Shown here: in pieces, positions 18,329 through 24,897 of the stretch
Layout of the letters: each line of letters opens with the position of its first letter
Position numbering within the stretch: position 1 is the stretch's first letter
DNA from: JAGOBP01 sp046328575
GTDB lineage: Bacteria > Chloroflexota > Anaerolineae > Fen-1058
Assembly (NCBI GenBank): GCA_046328575.1
Contig: JAXLWI010000019.1
Location: 1-64,000 of the forward strand
Reading direction: 5' to 3'
Length of the DNA stretch: 64,000 nt
Notes under the pieces: generated by a model
Told to the model about the DNA's origin: nothing
The model's input: the letters and a program-made list of their open reading frames with translations, nothing else
Databases searched by the model: none
Position numbers and translations under genes: made by a program

Positions 18329-18946
18329 CTAGGCTAGATTGAAACGCATGGCCGTTTCCCGATAAGCCGCGACGACAAGCATGAGCACACCTAGCGTTAG
18401 ACACAGCACTTCAGCCTTGGTCAGCCTAACGTCGCGGAGGCTCATCACTTTGGTCGATTTCCACTGCCACCAACTCTGGTATTGATACACTCCCAACCTG
18501 ACCGTTGAGGCGATAATCAGCAGGTAAGCCAGCATTTCAAAGCCGCCGATGCTGATCGCGAGCGCCGTGCCCGTCCAGGCGTTGAGTTGTGTCAAGTCGG
18601 AAGCGCTAAACGAGTTGGTGCCTGAAATCAGGCCACTGGTTATCCCCAGTGAAATCGGCACCAGGTAGCCCGCCGGCCAGCCTTTGACTTGATTCAGATT
18701 CAAGACTATGCCGAGCACGACTTGCAGCCCAAGGTTGAAGAACAACGTCAAGGCGAACTCCGTCCAGAAGTCGTTGGCGGTGGCCATGCGCCCGACGGCC
18801 ACTGCCGGGCTACCACGCATAAAGCCTTGAGGCAGCAAGTAATACCCAACTAGATACGCAGCATTGGATAGCAGGGTATAGAGTCCATAGAGCCACAAAG
18901 CGCGCTTAAACACGCTATCGTGCACCTGAACCAGTGACGTATTCAT
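18329..18946 (-). CDS. Multi-pass membrane protein of unknown function
   Basis: Start chosen at 18946 (MNTSLVQVHDSVFKRALWL), preceded by AGGACGAATGGAAG, 17 bp after the upstream acyltransferase stop. The 205 residues contain about five hydrophobic segments. The stretch WTEFALTLFFNLGLQVVLGI is reminiscent of the FxxNxxxA/G helix of SpoIIM-like (stage II sporulation M) membrane proteins, but the match is weak and I do not assign the family. It lies between two acyltransferase genes in one orientation and may assist them. Confidence 0.6.
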   Translation of the reverse strand: MNTSLVQVHDSVFKRALWLYGLYTLLSNAAYLVGYYLLPQGFMRGSPAVAVGRMATANDFWTEFALTLFFNLGLQVVLGIVLNLNQVKGWPAGYLVPISLGITSGLISGTNSFSASDLTQLNAWTGTALAISIGGFEMLAYLLIIASTVRLGVYQYQSWWQWKSTKVMSLRDVRLTKAEVLCLTLGVLMLVVAAYRETAMRFNLA

Positions 18947-18963
18947 CTTCCATTCGTCCTTTC

Positions 18964-20184
18964 TTAGGCCGCCTTGCTTGATGTAGTCAAGCGGGCCACG
19001 GATCGGTGTGCGGCCTTCATGCCGAATGCACTCTGTAGTACGCTCACACGCTTGATAACCAGTTCGGTGATCCCAAGTGACATCACGAATGCGCCGAGTA
19101 CAACGACCGGCAGTTTGACCACAAGGGCGGCCTCCCATTGCACGACGACGTAGGCAATGACTAGAATCGCCGGCTGGTGAACCACGAAGAATGGCAGGAG
19201 GGTCACCTGCCCGTAACGCAGTGCCTGGCTGTCACGGTTGAGGTAGCGCATACCGATGACCAACACAAAGGCCGTCCAGCACCAGCCGCACGTCGCAATG
19301 AGTGCCCACATAAGGAATTCCCAGAACGTGCTGGGGGACCTCTCGATATCGAACGATTCCAGCGACATGCCGATTACCATTGCTGCCAGTGTGGCTGCGA
19401 TTCCGACACCGAGGATGATCCGCCAATCACGCCGGATAGCGCGTGTGAATCGCTCGTCGGCAAACACGACATAGCCCAGGACGAAAAACGTCCCATAGGT
19501 GAAGAAATCAGCCCAGTGTTGCAGTTGGGGGAAAAAAGGTTGGAGGCTTAGTCGAACTAAGGCGGGCGGGAGGATGAACAGCAAGATGGCGCCGCGACGC
19601 TCACACAGCTTTGCCAGGCGCGAGACAAGCCCTCGGCCGGTTTCGCCTTTGAGCCAGATAAAGAGCGGCAGGGCCAGCAGCGAGAAAGCGAACAGGAAGC
19701 CTAGAAACCACATATGGTAGCCGATCGCCCCGATGATCTTAGGGCCTGTATATGATAGGCGTTCCGACACGAACTCAAAGAAAGAGCCATCAAAAACGCC
19801 GGTCTGCATTCTATGGCTCCATGAAAGATAGAGTTGGAGCGGGCCAAGCAGAATGGTGCCAGTAAAGAACGGAACGAGAATCCGCAAGGTGCGTTCGCGG
19901 GTGAACTGCCCCGCCGAGCGTCGCTGCAACGCAAACCAACTCCCTGCTCCGGCAAGCAAGAAGAAGAGGGGCATCCCCCACGGGTAGAAGAGCGTATCGA
20001 CGATCAGGATCACCTCGCTGCCCTCGGCATTCCTAATCTCGAAATTAGTCGTATTGAACACATTGCTGGCATGGAAGAGAAAGACACCTAACGTGGCGAT
20101 GACGCGCAGCCAATCGAGATAGTGTAGTCGTGCGGTCTCGCGCGTGGCGCCAGTGGGTTGCGGCAAAACGTTTGGACTTGACAT
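18964..20184 (-). CDS. Acyltransferase family 3 membrane protein
   Basis: Start chosen at 20184 (MSSPNVLPQPTG), with GGTGAGG upstream; the 406 residues form about ten membrane helices. The first helix carries LHYLDWLRVIATLGVFLFHA with the presumed catalytic His, and the WYxxFLFxFS-like block occurs near residue 170. The RBS lies inside the last codons of the single-domain receiver gene, whose stop is at 20193, so the two are probably translated from one message. It is predicted to add an acyl group to a cell-surface glycan or lipid. Confidence 0.85.
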   Translation of the reverse strand: MSSPNVLPQPTGATRETARLHYLDWLRVIATLGVFLFHASNVFNTTNFEIRNAEGSEVILIVDTLFYPWGMPLFFLLAGAGSWFALQRRSAGQFTRERTLRILVPFFTGTILLGPLQLYLSWSHRMQTGVFDGSFFEFVSERLSYTGPKIIGAIGYHMWFLGFLFAFSLLALPLFIWLKGETGRGLVSRLAKLCERRGAILLFILPPALVRLSLQPFFPQLQHWADFFTYGTFFVLGYVVFADERFTRAIRRDWRIILGVGIAATLAAMVIGMSLESFDIERSPSTFWEFLMWALIATCGWCWTAFVLVIGMRYLNRDSQALRYGQVTLLPFFVVHQPAILVIAYVVVQWEAALVVKLPVVVLGAFVMSLGITELVIKRVSVLQSAFGMKAAHRSVARLTTSSKAA

Positions 20185-20192
20185 GACAGACC

Positions 20193-20558
20193 TCACCTTC
20201 CCAGTGTCATAGCTTGTAAAAGCGAACTTAGCGGCGCGCCCTTTTCGATGAAGCCATCTACCCCAGCCTGAGCCGCTTTGTGCCGCGCGGCTTCGCCGGT
20301 GTGAATCGATAGGGCGACGATGCGGCAAGCTGAGCGCCGGGCCTTGATCTGCCGGGTAGCCTCATAGCCGTCCACCATCGGCATTTCCAAATCCATCAGG
20401 ATGACATCCGGCTGCAGCACCGTGGCCTGCTCGATTGCTTCTGCGCCATTCGCGGCTTCTCCCACGACCTGGAAATCGCCAGCCAGCGGCAGCAGCGTGC
20501 ACAAGTCTTGTCGCACTTGTGGTCGATCATCGACGATCAATACACGGATCGGCTTCAT
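20193..20558 (-). CDS. Single-domain response regulator (NarL-type receiver)
   Basis: The 121 residues make a single receiver domain: VLIVDDRPQV, phospho-acceptor in VILMDLEMPMVDG, and Lys in GFIEKGAPL. The sequence resembles receivers of NarL regulators, but translation stops right after the last helix, with no LuxR-type DNA-binding domain. It therefore may work by protein contact or competition for a kinase. It lies between a 60-residue small gene (6 bp upstream) and an acyltransferase gene (8 bp downstream). Kinases of the matching HisKA_3 class are encoded just upstream. Confidence 0.85.
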   Translation of the reverse strand: MKPIRVLIVDDRPQVRQDLCTLLPLAGDFQVVGEAANGAEAIEQATVLQPDVILMDLEMPMVDGYEATRQIKARRSACRIVALSIHTGEAARHKAAQAGVDGFIEKGAPLSSLLQAMTLGR

Positions 20559-20564
20559 AGCACA

Positions 20565-20747
20565 TCACGCCACGAAATAGAGATTGGCATAGTCGAGATC
20601 AAGGGTGCTGAAATCAATCTTCAATTTGGAATCTAAGTCCCCGAACATCTCGTTCGACGGGTCAACTTCGAATGGGTCGCTCAGCAAGCTGGACACCGAT
20701 CGCTCGGTTGAATGATCGAAACGGATAGTGATAGTTGAGGTGCTCAT
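20565..20747 (-). CDS. Small acidic protein, unknown
   Basis: The 60-residue frame begins MSTSTITIRFDHSTERSVSS and ends with an acidic, aromatic stretch (FSTLDLDYANLYFVA). It has no membrane segment, no Cys, and no clear ribosome-binding site. Its stop lies 6 bp before the lone receiver, so it may belong to that transcript, for instance as a small partner of the receiver or a secreted/modified peptide. It may also be non-coding; I recognise no homologue. Confidence 0.4.
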   Translation of the reverse strand: MSTSTITIRFDHSTERSVSSLLSDPFEVDPSNEMFGDLDSKLKIDFSTLDLDYANLYFVA

Positions 20748-20967
20748 GGTTTAGTCTTTGCTCAATTGCATTCGCTGTGTTTCATTGCGCCATCACTATA
20801 TGCCGGATTCACATCTGACACATCGCACAGCAGGCGGATTTGAGCCGCGGCGGCACGCTGATCTTTCCGTCGTTCCGCAGGATGAGGCGGCAAGCAGGGA
20901 CTACGCCTGGAGATGTAGGACTAAAGGCGGAGCAGAGATATTCGAGATGATTTGTTGCGTGCTAGGC

Positions 20968-21756
20968 TTACTCTTTGGGGCGCAGCTGCGTGATCAGCGA
21001 ACGGAGTTGGGCCAAAGCGTTACCGCTCAGCGCCTCCAGCTGATCGAGGTACGGGGATACCCGCGCGGGATCTCGATCCAACATCGCCCGCGCTGCTTCG
21101 ACGGTGAGCGTAATGCTGAAGATGCTTTGATTCACCGAGTCGTGCAATTCACGGGCCACCCGATTGCGTTCATGCACCGCCGATAGTTCCTCGGCCTGTA
21201 CGGCGTAATCCTGCAACTTGGCGTGGGCGGTTTGCAAGTCTTCCACGAGCGCAGCGCTTTCAGTCCGCGCCACCTCGGCTTGCCATGACAGTCGGCCGAA
21301 AGTGATCACGAAGATGCCGACCGCAATCAAGTTGAACAGTACCGACAGTCCAATGGCCGCACCCATAGCTGTTATCAAGAACGGAGCGGCGATGATAATC
21401 AATAGGCTACACCAGAATATCGCCGTGCGAATCGGAAAGTAGAAGACCGCCTGTGTGCCAAGTATGACGTAGAGGCTCCACAAAAAATCGAAGTTCGGGG
21501 CCAACAGCCCCAGCCATACCACCAGCCCCGTTTCCAGGGCGAAATACAACCCGCGATAAGGCCGCCAGCGACATGACAGCCGCGGTTCAGTGGCGTACAA
21601 CAGCAGAAAGATCGCCAACAGCAGCAAGCCCAGCCAAATCCCCGGCGTGCCGCCATAACTCAACAGCGCGCGCAGCGTCACGATGGCAAACAACGTGTAA
21701 TGGGTGGCCGCAATCACCCGCTGGCTTTGTGTGCGTTGGCCGGCTGCTTTGATCAT
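20968..21756 (-). CDS. Truncated sensor kinase: membrane sensor and HisKA_3 domain, no ATPase domain
   Basis: Start chosen at 21756, where ATGA overlaps the stop of the full-length kinase gene. The 262 residues comprise about six membrane helices (to residue 150), a coiled coil, and a HisKA_3 dimerisation domain with RELHDSVNQSIFSITL. Translation then stops after ITQLRPKE, exactly where the HATPase domain should begin. The frame up to the stop is clean, and no ATPase fragment is found in the following 220 bp in any frame I read. It could heterodimerise with, or be phosphorylated by, the complete kinase next to it. Confidence 0.8.
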   Translation of the reverse strand: MIKAAGQRTQSQRVIAATHYTLFAIVTLRALLSYGGTPGIWLGLLLLAIFLLLYATEPRLSCRWRPYRGLYFALETGLVVWLGLLAPNFDFLWSLYVILGTQAVFYFPIRTAIFWCSLLIIIAAPFLITAMGAAIGLSVLFNLIAVGIFVITFGRLSWQAEVARTESAALVEDLQTAHAKLQDYAVQAEELSAVHERNRVARELHDSVNQSIFSITLTVEAARAMLDRDPARVSPYLDQLEALSGNALAQLRSLITQLRPKE

Positions 21757-22931
21757 GACGCCATCACCTTCACGCACGTCCCCTGCCCCGGCTGCGAATC
21801 AATCGTCAACGTCCAGCCTAACTCACGTGCGCGTTCGGCCATGCTGGCCAGCCCCATGTGGCCGCGCTGCGGCGTGAGGTCGCTCATCACAAACCCGGCG
21901 CCGCGATCGATCACTTCCACACAGGCGGGATGCTGATTCAAGCCTAACTTAATCGTGACCTCGCGTGTGTCCGCGTGCTTGATCACGTTGTTCACGGCTT
22001 CCTGTACGATGCGATACAGGCCAAGGGTCACAGTCTCTGGCCAGCGACCGTCATCGGGGACATCACTTATTTCTAGATGGGCGATCAAACCGTCACGCGC
22101 CTGTCGCTCCGCCAGGTAATCACGCAGCGCCGCCACCAGCCCCCGGTCGGCGATCGACGCGGGGCGCAGCTGTTTGACGATCGTTTGTATTTCGCGCGAC
22201 GCGTTCCGCGCCAATTCTGCCACCCGATCGAGCTGGGCGGCGACCCGGCTGACGTCCTTGTCGAGCAACATCCGCGCGGCCTGCACGGCCAGCGTCAGGC
22301 TAAACACCGTTTGTGTCACCGAATCATGCAGTTCGCGCGCCAACCGGCCGCGCTCTTGCACAACAGCCAATTCTTCCAACTGCGCGGCCTGATCCTGCAA
22401 CTGTCGATGCGCCACTTGCAGCTCAGCCAGCAGACGCTGATTCGCCTGCCGCGCCGCTTCCGCTTGTTGCCGAACATGCGCAATCTGGCCGACGAAAAAG
22501 CACACCGCGCCGTAGAGCAGCGTCATCGCGAATCCAGTCGCAGGATCGATGGCGAAATACACCTGACCCCAGACCCGCGGTCCCAGCGTAAACAAACTCA
22601 ACATCGCTAACGCGCAGATCGCGATCCATGTAAACCCTACGCGCCGTCCAAACAATTCGACTGCTTGCCAACTGAGGGGAATGAACAGGAGTGGAAAGAA
22701 ATCGTGATGAAGCGGAATTAGTAACAGCGCAGCGACGAGGCCGGATTGCAAACCAAGATAGATCAGCGATCGGTTGTGAGAGGTGGTGAACCAGGTCGAG
22801 CGGCGCTGACGAACGAGCAACAGCAAGCCATATGCCGCCAGCAACAGCATGACCCAACCGCGCGATGAGCGGCCGCTGAAGGTCGCCCACGCCCGAATGA
22901 CCACCGAAGCGAAAATGAACAGTGTGCCCAT
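21753..22931 (-). CDS. NarL-family sensor histidine kinase (HisKA_3 + HATPase)
   Basis: The 392-residue kinase has about six membrane helices (to about residue 165), a coiled coil, the H-box RELHDSVTQTVFSLTL, and a complete HATPase domain with YRIVQEAVNNVIKHA (N-box), DRGAGF and GHMGLASMAERA. It is the expected partner of the NarL regulator encoded 3 bp upstream, and its stop overlaps the start of the truncated paralogue by 4 bp. The sensor region has the same layout as the truncated copy, suggesting duplication followed by loss of the ATPase domain in one. Confidence 0.9.
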   Translation of the reverse strand: MGTLFIFASVVIRAWATFSGRSSRGWVMLLLAAYGLLLLVRQRRSTWFTTSHNRSLIYLGLQSGLVAALLLIPLHHDFFPLLFIPLSWQAVELFGRRVGFTWIAICALAMLSLFTLGPRVWGQVYFAIDPATGFAMTLLYGAVCFFVGQIAHVRQQAEAARQANQRLLAELQVAHRQLQDQAAQLEELAVVQERGRLARELHDSVTQTVFSLTLAVQAARMLLDKDVSRVAAQLDRVAELARNASREIQTIVKQLRPASIADRGLVAALRDYLAERQARDGLIAHLEISDVPDDGRWPETVTLGLYRIVQEAVNNVIKHADTREVTIKLGLNQHPACVEVIDRGAGFVMSDLTPQRGHMGLASMAERARELGWTLTIDSQPGQGTCVKVMAS

Positions 22932-22934
22932 CGG

Positions 22935-23627
22935 TTAGGCTTTAGTACCCAACCCCTTCTTCATGGCATAGATCGCTGCCTGGGTGCGATCTTCACAGTG
23001 CAGCTTGCTCAAGATGTTGCTGACGTGCGTCTTCACGGTCTTCTCGCTGATCGTCAATTTCTGCGCGATCTCGTGATTGTTCAGCCCTTGTGCGATGAGT
23101 TGGAGAACTTCTAGTTCGCGACCGGTCAAGTCAGATTCAGCGGGCGACGGTGTAGCGGCGGGCGCCGCCACTGCCGTCATCAGTTTCTTCGCCGCATCGG
23201 GATGCAGTTGCACCTTACCGGCATAAGCCTCGCGCACGGATTGAATCAGTTCCCGTGGCGGAATGTCTTTCAGCAGATAGCCTTGCGCCCCGGCTCGAAT
23301 CGCCGGAATGACATGATCATCTTCGCCAAAGCTGGTCAAGATGATGATGCGCGTCTGAGGGCAAGCCGCGGTGAGATGGGGAATCGCCTCGACGCCGCCC
23401 ATTTTGGGCATGAGCAGATCGAGCAAAACGATATCGGGCTGAGTGCGTCTGGCCTGGTCGATTGCTTCCAGTCCGTTGGCTGCTTCGCCCACGATTTCTA
23501 TATCATCCTGGAGTTCAAGAAAGGTGCGCAAGCCTTGTCGAACGACGGCATGATCGTCCACGATCAAGACCGTGATCCGATGCACCGGTATCCGATCGCT
23601 CTCGCCTGCTGGCTGCGCTGTGCTCAT
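22935..23627 (-). CDS. NarL/FixJ-family response regulator
   Basis: The 230-residue protein joins a receiver (residues 15-135; VLIVDDHAVVRQG, VLLDLLMPKMGG, Lys in YLLKDIPP) to a LuxR-type helix-turn-helix (about 165-228; LTGRELEVLQLIAQGLNNHE, then SEKTVKTHVSNIL). Phosphorylation should trigger dimerisation and DNA binding. GAAAGGAG precedes the start. It is first in a regulator-kinase-truncated kinase set, 3 bp before the kinase. Confidence 0.93.
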   Translation of the reverse strand: MSTAQPAGESDRIPVHRITVLIVDDHAVVRQGLRTFLELQDDIEIVGEAANGLEAIDQARRTQPDIVLLDLLMPKMGGVEAIPHLTAACPQTRIIILTSFGEDDHVIPAIRAGAQGYLLKDIPPRELIQSVREAYAGKVQLHPDAAKKLMTAVAAPAATPSPAESDLTGRELEVLQLIAQGLNNHEIAQKLTISEKTVKTHVSNILSKLHCEDRTQAAIYAMKKGLGTKA

Positions 23628-23726
23628 GCCGCTCCTTTCACGTTCAGGGTCTCGTACCGTGATCGACCAGCAAAGTTGCCAACCGTGTTTATCTTACCAC
23701 GATCGATGCCGATTGTTTTCGCGGCC

Positions 23727-23752
23727 AAAAAGAAAGCCGACTCACCGTCGGC
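23727..23752 (-). terminator. Rho-independent terminator after CBS gene
   Basis: On the minus strand gccgac-ggtga-gtcggc is followed by tttcttttt. It stands 30 bp beyond the CBS-protein stop and upstream of the NarL regulator gene, separating the two leftward units. Confidence 0.8.
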
Positions 23753-23782
23753 TCGCTGTCTATCGTCTGCCTTCAACCTATC

Positions 23783-24196
23783 CTAGTCCGGTCCCCAGCC
23801 CTTTTCTTCTACACACTGGAAGATGTCGGTATCGCTGACGATGCCGACGAGTTTGCCTTCCTTCATCACTACCGCGCGGCGGATGTTGGCGTCAAGCATG
23901 ATGATGGAGCATTGCTTGATCGGAGTATCGGGCGACACGGCGATCAGCGGTGACGACATCAAATCGCTGACCGTGACGTTGAGCAGCGGTCGATCGGCAG
24001 CGACGATCTTCTTCAACAGATCGCGCTGGGTCATGATCCCGTAGGCCCCCTCAGGTCGATCGGGTTCGACGACGACACTGTGAACGTGTCTCGAGCGCAT
24101 TAAATGCAAAGCGTCTTCGGCCGGCATCGATGCGGGTACAGTAATTACTGGCGAGGTCATGATCTCGCCGACAGTGTACGGTTTCAAACCAGTCAT
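23783..24196 (-). CDS. CBS-domain pair protein
   Basis: Start at 24196 (MTGLKPYTVGEIMTSP), directly after the strong ribosome site GGAGGTGA. The 137 residues are two CBS motifs forming one Bateman module: VGEIMTSPVITV...ALHLMRSRHVHSVVV and VSDLMSSPLIAV...MLDANIRRAVVM...GIVSDTDI. Stand-alone CBS pairs bind adenine nucleotides and regulate other proteins; the partner is not evident. It is a single-gene unit with its own terminator and is divergent from the unknown gene at 24329. Confidence 0.9.
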   Translation of the reverse strand: MTGLKPYTVGEIMTSPVITVPASMPAEDALHLMRSRHVHSVVVEPDRPEGAYGIMTQRDLLKKIVAADRPLLNVTVSDLMSSPLIAVSPDTPIKQCSIIMLDANIRRAVVMKEGKLVGIVSDTDIFQCVEEKGWGPD

Positions 24197-24268
24197 GGCG
24201 TCACCTCCCAAACGTGCGAGATACTTACATCATAGCCCGCGCAGAGAGGAGTGTCAATTACCAGGTGA

Positions 24269-24296
24269 TTGACGCGCACGGCGAATAGCCTATACT
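24269..24296 (+). promoter_or_regulatory. Sigma70-type promoter for gene at 24329
   Basis: TTGACG (24269-24274), 16-bp spacer, TATACT (24291-24296), 32 bp before the start codon. Confidence 0.6.
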
Positions 24297-24328
24297 TGCA
24301 GTGTACTTTGCCAAAACAAGGAACTTCA

Positions 24329-24832
24329 ATGCCTGAATATCGCCGCCAGACTCACACGTACACCCTCGATCAACTTCGGCCAGAACTCGCCCGCGCCATT
24401 CGCGAGCATTTCGAAGCCAAGCAGATCACAGAGGAGATCACCGCCTGTTGTGAAACGATTTCCGACAAAATTGGATCAGCCTGGTATGACTCCCTGCTGG
24501 GCGACGAGGCCGTGCCGCTGACCTATCTGGCGTTGGTCCTCACGCCGCAACGCTTGATCTGGGCTCGCAGTAGCGAACGCAGCACCCCGATCGTTGCTTC
24601 AGCGCCCTTCAGCGATCTGTTCGTCAAGGTCGTCCGACCACGCGGCACGCAAGATTTTGGCCTGCAGCTGAACGTCCGCATGGAAGGTTCGCGCTTCACC
24701 GTTAACGGGCAGTTACTGCTAGGGCCAGACCCTGCCGCCGAAAAGTTCTGCGTCGCACTAGGTGAAGCCATGGGTTTCAACCTACTGGCACCACCGCCCA
24801 AGCCGTGGTGGGATCGTTTGTGGAGCCGATAA
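24329..24832 (+). CDS. Conserved-looking hypothetical protein
   Basis: Start chosen at 24329 (MPEYRRQTHTYTLDQLRPEL), with AAGGAA before it and a promoter upstream. The 167 residues are soluble, with a helical N-terminal third (LARAIREHFEAKQI), then alternating beta-type segments (YLALVLTPQRLIWARSS, FTVNGQLLLG) that resemble a PH-like or bacterial-PH domain in which a protein reads '...LVLTPQRLIWA'. I do not recognise a named family. It is a single-gene unit ended by a hairpin. Confidence 0.6.
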   Translation: MPEYRRQTHTYTLDQLRPELARAIREHFEAKQITEEITACCETISDKIGSAWYDSLLGDEAVPLTYLALVLTPQRLIWARSSERSTPIVASAPFSDLFVKVVRPRGTQDFGLQLNVRMEGSRFTVNGQLLLGPDPAAEKFCVALGEAMGFNLLAPPPKPWWDRLWSR

Positions 24833-24837
24833 ACAGA

Positions 24838-24862
24838 AGAGCCGACTGGTTTAGTCGGCTCT
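24838..24862. terminator. Bidirectional terminator hairpin
   Basis: agagccgact (24838-24847) and agtcggctct (24853-24862) form a perfect 10-bp stem with loop ggttt. It lies between convergent genes (stop at 24832 and stop at 24898); T-rich sequence follows on the plus side. Confidence 0.8.
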
Positions 24863-24897
24863 CTTACATTCTTTAGATTTCAGTCTTTGAACTTCAC

